DNA of 64,000 bases from Actinokineospora xionganensis (GCF_014323725.1 NZ_JABVED010000003.1:62001-126000), one strand, 5' to 3'; positions 53,755-62,837 are shown, counted from the stretch's first letter. Program-made: numbers and translations. The notes: generated by a model from the letters alone, not told the origin.

Positions 53755-54690
53755 ATGGAGCTGCGGCACCTGATCTCATTCCTCGCGATCGCCGACGAGC
53801 GGCACTTCGGCCGGGCCGCCGCGCGGCTGCATCTGGCCCAGCCGTCGCTCAGCGCCCACCTGCAACGGCTGGAGCGCGCGGTTGGCACCCGGCTGGTGGA
53901 TCGCACGTCGCACGACGTGACGCTGACTCCGGCCGGGGTCGTCTTCCGTGACCAGGTCCGCGACATCGTGGCCCGCCTGGACCGGGCGGCGCTGGCGGCG
54001 CGCGCGGTCGCGGCCGGGCGCGAGGGCACGGTCCGCGCCGGCTACAACTTCCCGGCCGGACGCTACGTCCTGCCCGCCACCCTCGCCACGCTGGCCGAGC
54101 GCCACCCTGGCATCGACGTCGACATGCGCGAGATGCGCACCGGCCCGCAGCTCGCGGCGCTCGATGAGAAGCGCATCGACGTGGCCATGGTCTACGGCCG
54201 CCCGGCGTCGCCGAATCTCAGGCACCGCCTGCTGCTGCGGGTGCCGCTGGTCGCCGTCGTCGGCCTGGCCCACCGCCTTGCCGGACGCGAGCGCGTGCCG
54301 TTCGGCGAGTTGGCGGGCGAGCCGTGCATCCTCTTCCGCCGCGACCAGTCCTCCGCGATGTACGACGCGATCCTCGCTGCCGCCGAACGCAGCGGGATCC
54401 GCCTCACGGTGGCCGACAGAGTGGACGACCCGGGCGCGACCGCGATCCTGGCGTCGGTCCGCCCTGTCGTCGGGTTCGCGTCGGCGCTCCGTGCTCGGCA
54501 CACCGACGGCCGCACGACGGCGGTCGCGCTGTACGACCCGGTGCCGACGCTCGACCTGCACGCGGTGTGGCGCGACGAGCCCGCCGAGCTGGCCGACGCG
54601 TTCGTCGACTGCCTGCCGGACCCCGCCGAGATCCACCGGCGCTCACTTGAGTCCGGATCGGACGAACGCGTTCACGATGTGCCGCTGTAG
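53755..54690 (+). CDS. LysR-family transcriptional regulator
   Basis: This 311-residue regulator has the N-terminal winged helix MELRHLISFLAIADERHFGRAAARLHLAQPSLSAHLQRLE, shown here only in part by its key residues (helix-turn-helix at ~18-37), and a periplasmic-binding-like effector domain (~90-300). ATG 53755 is chosen because homology begins there. It may regulate the divergent HAD gene. Its last 48 bases overlap the end of the convergent ABC permease gene (54643), an unusual antisense 3' overlap. Confidence 0.92.
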   Translation: MELRHLISFLAIADERHFGRAAARLHLAQPSLSAHLQRLERAVGTRLVDRTSHDVTLTPAGVVFRDQVRDIVARLDRAALAARAVAAGREGTVRAGYNFPAGRYVLPATLATLAERHPGIDVDMREMRTGPQLAALDEKRIDVAMVYGRPASPNLRHRLLLRVPLVAVVGLAHRLAGRERVPFGELAGEPCILFRRDQSSAMYDAILAAAERSGIRLTVADRVDDPGATAILASVRPVVGFASALRARHTDGRTTAVALYDPVPTLDLHAVWRDEPAELADAFVDCLPDPAEIHRRSLESGSDERVHDVPL

Positions 54691-55452
54691 CACCAGGTAG
54701 AGCGCGAACACCGGTAGGCAGGCGAGCCCGGCGGTGGCCATCAGCGGACCCCAGTCGTTGCCCTCGGTGCCCATGAAGCTGCGGATCCCCAGCTGCACCA
54801 TCGCGTTGTCGCGCAACACCAACGCGGGCCAGAAGTACTCGTTCCACGCGTTGATCACCAGCAGGATGCCCAGTGCCGCGAGCACCGGCCGCAGCGCGGG
54901 CACCACGACCGTCCACAGTGTCGCCCACGACGACCGCCCGTCCATCGCGGCCGCTTCCAGCAGTTCGCGTGGGAACCCGGCGAGGTGCTGGCGCAGCAGG
55001 AGGACACCGAGGGCCGAGCACAGCGTCGGCACGATCACGCCCGCGATGGTGTTCAGCAGGCCGAGCCGTGAGAGCAGCACGTAGTTGGGCAGCATCGTCA
55101 CCTGGAACGGCACCAGCCAGCTGCCGACAAAGAGCAAGTACAGCAGCCGTTGCCCAGGGAACCGCCATACCGTGAACGCGTAAGCCGCGAACAACCCGAC
55201 CAGCAGCTGCCCGGCCGCCGTGCACACCGCGACGACCGCCGAGTTGACCAGCATGCCGGTGAGGTCGATGGTGCGCCACGCGTCGGCGTAGTTGTCCAGC
55301 GACAGTGGCCACGGCAGCGGTGACAGCGAACCGATGTCGCCGGGCGCGCGCAGCGATGTCGCGTACAGCCAGTAGATCGGGAACACGCACAGCACGCCGA
55401 GCGTGCCCAACACCACGTGCCCGGAAACCTGCCTGGAAACCTTAGTCGTCAT
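54643..55452 (-). CDS. Carbohydrate ABC transporter permease (MalG/UgpE-like)
   Basis: The 269-residue inner-membrane permease has six hydrophobic helices and the EAA loop (ELLEAAAMDGRSSWATLWTVV at ~163-183) that docks on the ATPase. VLCVFPIYWLYATSLR near the N-terminus is typical of the MalG group. It starts at ATG 55452, overlapping the stop of the partner permease by 11 bases. It is the last gene of the importer operon 59647-54643. Confidence 0.93.
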   Translation of the reverse strand: MTTKVSRQVSGHVVLGTLGVLCVFPIYWLYATSLRAPGDIGSLSPLPWPLSLDNYADAWRTIDLTGMLVNSAVVAVCTAAGQLLVGLFAAYAFTVWRFPGQRLLYLLFVGSWLVPFQVTMLPNYVLLSRLGLLNTIAGVIVPTLCSALGVLLLRQHLAGFPRELLEAAAMDGRSSWATLWTVVVPALRPVLAALGILLVINAWNEYFWPALVLRDNAMVQLGIRSFMGTEGNDWGPLMATAGLACLPVFALYLVLQRHIVNAFVRSGLK

Positions 55453-56380
55453 GGTGGCTCACCCGGTCCGACAGGGCGACGACGCCGACCGCGATCAGCC
55501 CGAAGCCGACGAAGAAGATCACACCGGCGGCCGCGCCCAGTCCGGCGTCGTAGGAGTGGAACCCGTAGTCCCACAACAGGTAATAGATGTTCGTCGTGGC
55601 GTCCGACGGGCCGCCCTGGGTGAGTGTGTCGATCAGCGGGAAGGTCCACTGGGCGGACAGCAGCACGGTCATCAGCACCAGGAACGCCATCGTCGGCGAC
55701 AACAGCGGCAGGGTGATCCACCGGGTGATCCGGCCGCGGCTCGCGCCGTCCATGGCTGCCGCGTCCGCGTAGTCCGGGTTGATCCCGGACAGCCCGGCGG
55801 ACACGACGAGCACGGCGAACCCGACGATGTGCCACCCGGTCACCACGATGATCGTGAGCAGCGCGAGGTCGGTGTCGTGCAGCCAGTTCGCGCGCACGCC
55901 GAGCACCCGGTTCACCGCTCCCGCACCGGGATCGAGCAGCCACTGCCAGACCGCGGCCGCCGCGACCGGCGCGACCAGCATCGGCGCGAAGATCATCGCC
56001 TGGTAGATCCGGCCGCGAACGCGCGCCGCGACCAGCCCGACGACCACCGGGATCACCAGCGAGAACGGCAGGATGCCGAGGACCATCAGCACTGTGCGCC
56101 ACACCGAAGCGCCCAGGTCCGGGGTGGACAGCAGCCGCTCGTAGTTGGCGAGGCCGACCTCGGTGATCGGTGACGTCGGCAGCAGGTTCCACGTGTGGAA
56201 CGACAGTCGCACCGCCTGCGCCAGCGGCCGGTAGGTCCACACGACGAGCAGCACCAGCGCGGGCGCCAGGTAGAGGTACGGCGGCGCGGCCCGGCGGATC
56301 CGCGCGGCGAACGACGGCCGCGCCACCGGCGCCGCCGCACGGGTTGGCGCCGGGGTGGGCAGCTCGGCCAGGATCGTCAT
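55442..56380 (-). CDS. Carbohydrate ABC transporter permease (MalF/UgpA-like)
   Basis: This 312-residue permease has a short cytoplasmic N-terminus rich in Ala and Pro, six hydrophobic helices and the EAA-type loop (DYADAAAMDGASRGRITRWI at ~213-232). PYLYLAPALVLLVVWTYRPLAQAVRLSF near the start is a hallmark of the UgpA group. ATG 56380 overlaps the stop of the metallophosphoesterase gene (ATGA). It pairs with the permease at 54643-55452. Confidence 0.93.
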   Translation of the reverse strand: MTILAELPTPAPTRAAAPVARPSFAARIRRAAPPYLYLAPALVLLVVWTYRPLAQAVRLSFHTWNLLPTSPITEVGLANYERLLSTPDLGASVWRTVLMVLGILPFSLVIPVVVGLVAARVRGRIYQAMIFAPMLVAPVAAAAVWQWLLDPGAGAVNRVLGVRANWLHDTDLALLTIIVVTGWHIVGFAVLVVSAGLSGINPDYADAAAMDGASRGRITRWITLPLLSPTMAFLVLMTVLLSAQWTFPLIDTLTQGGPSDATTNIYYLLWDYGFHSYDAGLGAAAGVIFFVGFGLIAVGVVALSDRVSHHDD

Positions 56381-57213
56381 GCCCGGTCGCCCAGCATGGC
56401 ACGCACGCGCCCCACCTGCGTGGTCTCGTCCACGTCGTACACGCGGTCCGCCGAGGACACCGGGACCGCGGTGGCCACCACCTGGTCGCCGATCACGTCG
56501 ATCCGGCTGAACCCGCTGAACGCCCGCGCGGTGAGCCGCCCGCGCGGCGGGACCGGCTCCACGCCGTACGCGGTGGCCGGGCCGACCCACACTGGGACGC
56601 CGCCGATCGTGCCGCACCCGGTGTGATGCGCGTGTCCGGTGATCACCATTCGCACGCCGCTGCCGTCGATCACTTCGGCCAGCCGCCTGGAATCGCGCAA
56701 CCGCAGCAGGTTCACGGTCGGCACCGGTGATGGCAGCGGCGGATGATGCAGCACCAGAAGCGTGCCGCGCGCGGCGGGCTCACGGAGCACCTCCGCGAGC
56801 CATTCGAGCTGACCGGCACCGAGATGGCCGTCGTGGTGGCCGGGCAGTGAGCTGTCGAGCACGACGATCCGCAGCCCGTCGACGGTGACCACCACATCGT
56901 GGTCCATTGTGGATGGATCGGTGCCGAGTAGCTCGGTGCGGAACGCGGTGCGCTCGTCGTGGTTGCCCATCACGGACACCAGTGGCGCCTCGATCGGTTC
57001 GACCAACGCCCGCAGCCGTCGGTACGCGGCGGGCTCGCCGCTGTCGGTGAGGTCGCCGGTGAGCAGCACCGCAGCCGGGACCACCCCGGACGCGCGGACC
57101 ACGTCGACCGCCGCGGCCAGTGCGGCGTGCGTGTCGACGACGCCGTGCATCAGCGCGCCTTCTGGCTGGATGTGCGTGTCGCTGAACTGGATCAGCGTCA
57201 GGTCGGGGCTCAC
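56377..57213 (-). CDS. Calcineurin-like metallophosphoesterase inside the ABC importer operon
   Basis: The 278-residue protein has the full two-metal set: D12-x-H14 (SDTHIQ), GDLTD at 53-57, GNHDE at 83-87, then HHPPLP and GHAHHTG. This is the layout of CpdA/GpdQ-type enzymes that hydrolyse cyclic nucleotides or glycerophosphodiesters. No signal peptide is present, so it works in the cytoplasm. It overlaps its neighbours on both sides (GTGA and ATGA). With a Ugp-like transporter the natural inference is hydrolysis of an imported phosphodiester. Confidence 0.9.
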   Translation of the reverse strand: MSPDLTLIQFSDTHIQPEGALMHGVVDTHAALAAAVDVVRASGVVPAAVLLTGDLTDSGEPAAYRRLRALVEPIEAPLVSVMGNHDERTAFRTELLGTDPSTMDHDVVVTVDGLRIVVLDSSLPGHHDGHLGAGQLEWLAEVLREPAARGTLLVLHHPPLPSPVPTVNLLRLRDSRRLAEVIDGSGVRMVITGHAHHTGCGTIGGVPVWVGPATAYGVEPVPPRGRLTARAFSGFSRIDVIGDQVVATAVPVSSADRVYDVDETTQVGRVRAMLGDRA

Positions 57214-58580
57214 CGGCCCGCCGCCAGCAGCCCGGAAACCTGGTCCTGCCGCGCTTTCAGCGTCGCGGCCGGGTCCTTGCCCTGGTAGACCGCGTCCTCG
57301 ACGGCCTCCATCATCCCGTCGCGAATCTGCAGGTAGTTGGTGCCGGGCATGGACACCCACGGCTCCATCCGTTCCAGCTGGGCCAGGTTCGGGCGGATCA
57401 GTTGGTTCGAGTCCGCCCATGGCTTGAGCCCGGCCGGATCGGTGACCAGCCCGGTACGCAGCGGCAGATACCCGATCTTGGTGGCGATCGTGGTGAACGA
57501 CTCCTCGCTGGTCAGAAACCTGATCAGCTCCCATGCCGCGCGCTGCTTGGCCGGGTCCTTGGCGAAGACGAACAGCGCGGCTCCGGAGTTGGTCGGCACC
57601 GCCGGGCGGCCGTCGAACGCGGGCATCGGCGCGGAGCGCAGGTCCCACTTCCCCTTGGCGCCCTTGGCGAACGTGCCCTGCACGGCACTGGACTCCAAGA
57701 TCATGGCGATGTCGCCGCGCGCGAACGCGTCGACGGCCTGCTGCTGGGTGCGTTTCGGCGTGGCACCGGAGGCGACCATTCGCTGCGCCATCGTGACCAC
57801 CTCGACGGCGGGCGGGTCGGCGAAGGTCAACCTCGTGCGGTCCTCGGAGATCACTCGCCCACCGGCCGAGCGGACCAGTGCCTGGAAGCACCAGTCCTTG
57901 GCGATCTTGCTGAGGCAGTCGACGTAGGCGCCGTTTTTGCCGGTCTTCTCCCTGACCGCCAAGGCGTACCTTTCGACCTCGGCCCAGGTCGCCGGGGGCG
58001 TCGACGGGTCGAACCCGGCCGCCTTGAGCAGGTCGGCGTTGTAGAACAGCACCGGAGTGGAGAACACGAACGGCACGCCGTAGGTCTTGCCGCCCCAATC
58101 GCCCAGGGTCCGGGCTGGCTTCGCGTACGGGTGGCGGGCGCCGTCGAAGTTGGCTTGTACGGCGTCGCGGCCGACGAGGTCGTCGAGCGGTGCGGCGCGA
58201 AGCTGGTTGACGGTGAAGTCGAGGTCGCTGAAGCCGAGCTGCGCGACGTCGGGCACCAATCCGGCGGCGAGTTGGCTCTGCAGGCTCGACACCGTGTCGG
58301 CGGCCGGGTTCGGGCTGTTGCCCTGCGGCTTCTTCGCGGTGACCGTGATGTTCGGGTGCTTCTCCCGAAACTTGGCGATCAGCTCGGTGAACGTGTCGGT
58401 CCACGGGCCCGCCTGCCCGAAGTTGTAGGACTCGAACACGATCGACACCTGTTGGCCCGCGGCGAGGTCGGGCACCCGGTTCGCCGCAGCCTCGGGGGCG
58501 GGCTCGCCGCCGCCGAGGCCGCAGCCGACGAGTGCCATGGCGGTGACGGTCGCGGTGACCGCCTGGATCAGGACACGCAC
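57210..58580 (-). CDS. ABC transporter solute-binding lipoprotein
   Basis: This 456-residue family 1 solute-binding protein has a lipoprotein signal with lipobox LVGC (cysteine at about 20), then the SBP_bac_1 fold with ITVTAKKPQGNS, DVAQLGFSDL, the KTYGVPFVFSTPVLFYNADLL block and NSGAALFVFAKDPAKQRAAWELIRF. It would capture a sugar, oligosaccharide or glycerophosphodiester outside the membrane. GTG 58580 has AGGAG upstream and overlaps the end of the ATPase gene by 13 bases. Confidence 0.93.
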   Translation of the reverse strand: MRVLIQAVTATVTAMALVGCGLGGGEPAPEAAANRVPDLAAGQQVSIVFESYNFGQAGPWTDTFTELIAKFREKHPNITVTAKKPQGNSPNPAADTVSSLQSQLAAGLVPDVAQLGFSDLDFTVNQLRAAPLDDLVGRDAVQANFDGARHPYAKPARTLGDWGGKTYGVPFVFSTPVLFYNADLLKAAGFDPSTPPATWAEVERYALAVREKTGKNGAYVDCLSKIAKDWCFQALVRSAGGRVISEDRTRLTFADPPAVEVVTMAQRMVASGATPKRTQQQAVDAFARGDIAMILESSAVQGTFAKGAKGKWDLRSAPMPAFDGRPAVPTNSGAALFVFAKDPAKQRAAWELIRFLTSEESFTTIATKIGYLPLRTGLVTDPAGLKPWADSNQLIRPNLAQLERMEPWVSMPGTNYLQIRDGMMEAVEDAVYQGKDPAATLKARQDQVSGLLAAGR

Positions 58581-59647
58581 GAGATCTCCTGGTGGGTGAG
58601 CGGGACCAGCCTGCGGCCGGTCTCCGGGTGGAACAGGTGCAGGTGGAAGCGGTCGGCGCGCAGCGCGACGGTGTCGCCCGCGCGCGGGCCGATCGGGCGG
58701 CGGGCGCGCACGCGGACGGTTGCCGCACCGACGGCGCAGATGGCGACCTCCTCGCTGCCGAGGTTCTCCACGCGGGTGACGTGGCCGCGTAACATCGCCT
58801 CGTCGCCGGTGGTGAGCTGGAGGTGCTCGGGCCGCACGCCGAGGATGAGGTCGCGGTCGGGCAGGTCGAGCCGGACCGTGACGCCGGGGGCGGTCGCGAC
58901 GCCGGATCGCAGCGTCACGTCGAGCAGGTTCATCGGGGGTGTGCCGAGGAACTCGGCGACGAAGGTGGACGCCGGTTCGTCGTAGACCTGTTCCGGGGTG
59001 CCGACCTGTTCGAGCCTGCCGTTGTTCAGCAGGGCGATCCGGGTGGCCATGGTCATGGCCTCGATCTGGTCGTGGGTGACGTAGACGAACGTCGCACCGA
59101 GCCGGTCGTGCAGCGCGGACAGCTCGGCACGAGTGCCCGCACGCAGCTTGGCGTCCAGGTTGGACAGTGGTTCGTCCATCAGGAACGCGCCGGGGTCGCG
59201 AACGAGGGCCCGGCCGAGCGCGACCCGTTGCCGTTGCCCGCCGGACAGCTCGCGGGGACGGCGGTCGAGGAGCGCGGCCAGGTCGAGCGCGGCCGCGACG
59301 TCGGCGACTTTGGCCTCGATGGCGCGCTTGGGCATGTCCCTGGCGCGCAACGGGAACCCGATGTTGCGGGCGACCGACAGGTGCGGGTAGAGCGCATAGC
59401 TCTGGAACACCATCGCCAGGTCGCGGCCTTGCGGCGGGGCATGGGTCACGTCCACCCCGTCGATCAGCACGCGGCCCTCGGTCGGCGGGAGCAGCCCCGC
59501 GATCATCCGCAGCAACGTCGACTTGCCGCAGCCGCTCGGCCCGAGCAGCACCATGAACTCGCCGTCTGCGATGTCGAGCCACACGTCGTCGACCGCGGCC
59601 ACCGCACCGAACCGCTGGGTCAGTTTCTCAACTTGGATCGCACTCAC
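58568..59647 (-). CDS. ABC transporter ATPase (MalK/UgpC-like)
   Basis: The 359-residue ATPase has Walker A GPSGCGKST at 36-44, Q-loop FQSYALYP, signature LSGGQRQR, Walker B FLMDEPLSNLD and a C-terminal TOBE-type regulatory domain (LILGVRPEHLQL...) as in MalK and UgpC. It energises the two permeases encoded downstream. GTG 59647 is used; a longer frame to 59689 exists but adds no homology. It is the first gene of the importer operon. In many actinobacteria one MsiK ATPase serves several importers; here a dedicated one is present. Confidence 0.93.
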   Translation of the reverse strand: MSAIQVEKLTQRFGAVAAVDDVWLDIADGEFMVLLGPSGCGKSTLLRMIAGLLPPTEGRVLIDGVDVTHAPPQGRDLAMVFQSYALYPHLSVARNIGFPLRARDMPKRAIEAKVADVAAALDLAALLDRRPRELSGGQRQRVALGRALVRDPGAFLMDEPLSNLDAKLRAGTRAELSALHDRLGATFVYVTHDQIEAMTMATRIALLNNGRLEQVGTPEQVYDEPASTFVAEFLGTPPMNLLDVTLRSGVATAPGVTVRLDLPDRDLILGVRPEHLQLTTGDEAMLRGHVTRVENLGSEEVAICAVGAATVRVRARRPIGPRAGDTVALRADRFHLHLFHPETGRRLVPLTHQEISCVS

Positions 59648-59920
59648 GGGACGGATCTGAACAGTGCCCGATGAACCGGCCCTGAACACGCCACGGCGCC
59701 TGGGTGCGATGTCGCCGATGTCACCGCCTCCGACCAGCGACGATAGGCATCCGCACTGGCCCGATCAGGCGGCAGGCGGGCAACATGGGCACCGCGACGT
59801 CGATCGAGACGAGGCCGTGGATCGACCTGTCACGAGGTTTCCGGGAAGGCCGTCGCCCGGATGTCACCGACCGCCGTGGCGGGTCCTCGGTGTCGAGAGG
59901 TCGCGCACCATCCGTGGGAG

Positions 59921-59934
59921 CGCCATATATGGCG
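59921..59934. promoter_or_regulatory. 14-base perfect palindrome
   Basis: CGCCATATATGGCG is an exact palindrome with an AT core in GC-rich DNA. It is 2 bases after the stop of the excalibur gene and 274 bases upstream of the ABC importer start. It may be an operator for the importer or chance. Confidence 0.3.
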
Positions 59935-59936
59935 GC

Positions 59937-60566
59937 CTACTCGCAGCCGACGCCGTCGTTGTCCGGGTCGAACCGGTGTCGGTCGGGCGCGCGGACCGGG
60001 AAACGCCGCTGCGGGAGCTGGTAGCAGTCCAGGTCCGGGCCGGTGAGCGCGAGGCACATCGTCGGGTAGGACGGGTCGCAGCCGGGCTTGGTCGACAGCG
60101 GTGTGGCCGATGACGATGCCGCCTGCGTCTCCCTGGGTGTGGTCGCCTTCGGCTTCGACGAGACCGGCCTGGTGACTTTGGGCGTGGTCGTCATGCGCAC
60201 GGAGGTGGTCGTGGCGGTTGTCGGGGGCGCTGTCACGGCCGCGATCTCCGCTGTCGTCGAGTTGGGTGCCGCCTCTGGGGTCTTTGTCGGCGCCGCCACC
60301 AGCGGTGCCGGGACCGGCGCGGGCAGGATGGCCCCGGCGATCAGGATGAGCGCGAACGCTATGGCCGCGACCGCGACCGCGTGCCCCCGGTCCGGGATGA
60401 ACGCGAACCGCGCGTGCCCCACGACCGCGGCGAAGGCGGCGATCGCGAGTACGGGCAGCGCCACCGCGATGAGCATCACGCCGACACCGCCCGCGACGAG
60501 TGCCGCGATGGCGGTGATCGACCAGACGATCCCGATGGCGACACGCGGCAGGGCAGATCGGCTCAT
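59937..60566 (-). CDS. Membrane protein with C-terminal excalibur calcium-binding domain
   Basis: The 209-residue protein has two or three hydrophobic helices in the first 90 residues, a Thr/Pro/Ser-rich linker (~95-155, typical of a wall-spanning stalk) and a C-terminal excalibur-like domain with CDPSYPTMC and DPDNDGVGCE, whose aspartates would bind calcium. The domain is thus outside the membrane. ATG 60566 is the start. No partner is evident; it lies alone between the ABC operon and the MFS gene. Confidence 0.87.
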   Translation of the reverse strand: MSRSALPRVAIGIVWSITAIAALVAGGVGVMLIAVALPVLAIAAFAAVVGHARFAFIPDRGHAVAVAAIAFALILIAGAILPAPVPAPLVAAPTKTPEAAPNSTTAEIAAVTAPPTTATTTSVRMTTTPKVTRPVSSKPKATTPRETQAASSSATPLSTKPGCDPSYPTMCLALTGPDLDCYQLPQRRFPVRAPDRHRFDPDNDGVGCE

Positions 60567-60626
60567 GCCCTGGCTATCAATTCCGCCCGACCGTCAGTTA
60601 CCGACGCTACGCAATCGTGATCGTCC

Positions 60627-61868
60627 TCAAGTCAGTTCGCGGTCCCGGGTCTCGGGGAGACCGAACAGGGAGATCACGACCAGCGCGTAGGCCAAGGCGC
60701 CGAAGGACATCGCGCCGCCGATGCCGTAGTGGCCCGCGAGGACGCCGATGGCGGCGGGGAAGAAGGCGCCGACCGCGCGGCCGAAGTTGTAGGTGAAGCC
60801 GGGGCCCGCGCCGCGCGCCCGGCTCGGGTACAGCTCGGCGAGGTACGCGCCGAAGCCGCTGAAGATCGCCGAGGAGCAGAAACCCAATGGGAATCCCAGG
60901 AACAGCACATACCCGCCGGCGGAGGCGGGCAGTTGGGTGTAGAGCATCAGCAGGGTCGCGCTGAGGATCGCGAAGATGCGGAAGGAATGCTTGCGGCCCA
61001 GGCGATCGGACAGATACCCGCCGGTCAGGTAGCCGAGGAACGCGCCGGTGATCAGGAAGGCGAGGTAGCCGCCGGTGCCGATGACGGTCAGCCCGCGCTG
61101 CTTGCTGAGATACGTCGGCAGCCAGGTGGCGAGCGTGTAGTAGCCGCCCTGGCAGCCGGTGGCCAGCAGTGAGGCGAACACCGTGGTGCGCAACAGGTCC
61201 CGGCGGAAGATCGCCCGCAGTGAACCCCGGGCGGCTGCCTTGTGCTCGGTGAACACGGGCGCGTCCTCGACCCCGCGCCGCAGGTAGACGACCAGGATCG
61301 CGGGCAGCGCGCCGGTGATGAACAGGATCCGCCAGGCCAGGTCGGGGTCGACGAGGTTGAACACCACGGTGTAGGCGATCACCGCCGCGCCCCAGCCCAC
61401 CGCCCACGAACTCTGGATGACCGCGGCGACACGGCCGCGGTGGCGGGCGGCGGTGTACTCGGCGACCAGGATCGCGCCGGTGGCCCACTCGCCGCCGAAA
61501 CCCAGGCCCTGCAAGGCGCGCAGGGCGAGTAGCGTCTCGTAGTCCTGCGCGAACCCGCAGAGCGCGGTGAACAGGGCGTACGTGACCACCGTGATCATCA
61601 GCGTCCGGACCCGGCCGATGCGGTCGGCCAGCACGCCGGCGATCACGCCGCCCAGTGCGGAGAACACAAGCGTCGCGGTGGACAGCAGACCGGTTTGGCC
61701 GGTGCTCAGGCCAAATGACGCCGCGATGGCGGCGAGGCCGAGCGGGAGCACCCAGAAGTCATACGAGTCGAGCCCGAAGCCGAGGAACGCTCCGACGAAA
61801 GCCTTGCGCCCCTTGGGCGGAAGCTCTTGGTACCAGCTCATCGCCTGCTCGGTCCGGACTGTGCTCAT
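60627..61868 (-). CDS. MFS transporter, metabolite:H+ symporter type
   Basis: This 413-residue permease has 12 hydrophobic segments, the MFS motif A between helices 2 and 3 (GVLADRIGRVRTLM) and its partner in the second half (GYLSDRLGRKHSFR). LDSYDFWVLPLGLAAIA in helix 1 and ALQGLGFGGEWATGA in helix 4 are typical of the aromatic-acid/sialate (AAHS/SHS) families. The ATG at 61868 is divergent from a GntR/FCD regulator, which is likely to control it. The substrate is probably a carboxylate, by family only. Confidence 0.92.
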   Translation of the reverse strand: MSTVRTEQAMSWYQELPPKGRKAFVGAFLGFGLDSYDFWVLPLGLAAIAASFGLSTGQTGLLSTATLVFSALGGVIAGVLADRIGRVRTLMITVVTYALFTALCGFAQDYETLLALRALQGLGFGGEWATGAILVAEYTAARHRGRVAAVIQSSWAVGWGAAVIAYTVVFNLVDPDLAWRILFITGALPAILVVYLRRGVEDAPVFTEHKAAARGSLRAIFRRDLLRTTVFASLLATGCQGGYYTLATWLPTYLSKQRGLTVIGTGGYLAFLITGAFLGYLTGGYLSDRLGRKHSFRIFAILSATLLMLYTQLPASAGGYVLFLGFPLGFCSSAIFSGFGAYLAELYPSRARGAGPGFTYNFGRAVGAFFPAAIGVLAGHYGIGGAMSFGALAYALVVISLFGLPETRDRELT

Positions 61869-61916
61869 GATCCACCCCGCTCGCTCGATGGCACCGTCAC
61901 TCCCGTACCGTAGGGA

Positions 61917-61927
61917 TTGTTCAACAA
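61917..61927. promoter_or_regulatory. FadR-type operator between MFS and GntR genes
   Basis: TTGTTCAACAA fits the FadR-subfamily consensus TNGTNNNACNA exactly, and the palindrome extends to 13 bases (61916-61928). It is centred in the 112-bp divergent gap, well placed to control both the transporter and the regulator gene. A second imperfect inverted pair, TCTGA/TCAGA, lies at 61928-61948. Confidence 0.65.
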
Positions 61928-61980
61928 TCTGACAATGGAACGATCAGACATTTACCCTGGAAGGACGAGTGGGAGGAAAC

Positions 61981-62718
61981 GTGGCATCGGTCGACATCGT
62001 CGGACGGCTCACCGAACTCGTCCGTGAACGGCGGCAGGGGCGGAGCAGCGCGGCCGATGTCGCCGCGTCGGCGCTGCGCGACCTCATCATGGAAGGCGCG
62101 CTGCCGCCGGGCAGCAGGGTCACCGAAGAGGCCTTCATGGCGCCGCTGGAGGTCTCCCGCAACACCCTGCGCGAGGCGTTCCGGCTGCTCACCCACGAGA
62201 AGCTGTTGGTGCACAAGCTCAACCGCGGCGTGTTCGTGCGCAGCCTGGTCCGCGCCGACGTCCGCGACCTCTACCGGGTCCGCAAGGTCGTCGAGTGCGC
62301 GGCGCTGGGGCAGGCGACCGAAGCCGGGATCGAGCGGATGACCGCGGCCGTGGAACGCGGTGAGCGGGCCGCCGCCGAAGGCCGCTGGGTCGACGTCGGC
62401 ACCGCCAACATCCGTTTCCACCAAGCGATCGTGAGCCTGGTCGGCAGCCCCCGGCTCGACGAGATGATGCGCCAGGTCGGCGCCGAACTACGGCTCGGCT
62501 TCCACGAGATGGGCGACGCGCGCTCGTTCCACGAGGGCTATCTGCGGCGCAACCGCGAGATCCTCGACCGACTCAGGGGCGGCGAGCCGGAGCGCGCGGA
62601 GGAACTGCTGCGCCAGTACCTCGACGACGCCGAGCGTGAGATGTTCGACGCATTCCTCGCGCGCGATGGGAAACTGGCTGGTCAGCCTCCCCGGAATTCC
62701 GAGTCTGGGTCACCTTGA
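61981..62718 (+). CDS. GntR-family regulator with FCD domain
   Basis: The 245-residue regulator has a GntR winged helix (ALRDLIMEGALPPGSRVTEEAFMAPLEVSRNTLREAFRLL, in ~28-68) followed by the all-helical FCD ligand domain (from ~90; the His of NIRFHQAIVSL and later HEGYLRRNREILD are probable metal or ligand residues). GTG 61981 has GGGAGG upstream; GTG 61969 is possible. It is divergent from the MFS gene with a matching operator between. The ligand is probably a small carboxylate. Confidence 0.92.
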   Translation: MASVDIVGRLTELVRERRQGRSSAADVAASALRDLIMEGALPPGSRVTEEAFMAPLEVSRNTLREAFRLLTHEKLLVHKLNRGVFVRSLVRADVRDLYRVRKVVECAALGQATEAGIERMTAAVERGERAAAEGRWVDVGTANIRFHQAIVSLVGSPRLDEMMRQVGAELRLGFHEMGDARSFHEGYLRRNREILDRLRGGEPERAEELLRQYLDDAEREMFDAFLARDGKLAGQPPRNSESGSP

Positions 62719-62837
62719 GATGACGGGCGCGGCTCCGCGCGAGCCGTGGTCGTGTTCGTCACGGTCCCCTCAGGCGGCGGTCGGTCGCGGCTTGTTTGTC
62801 AGACGTGGCCTAGTGTTCCCAGCGTGGGATGTAAACG

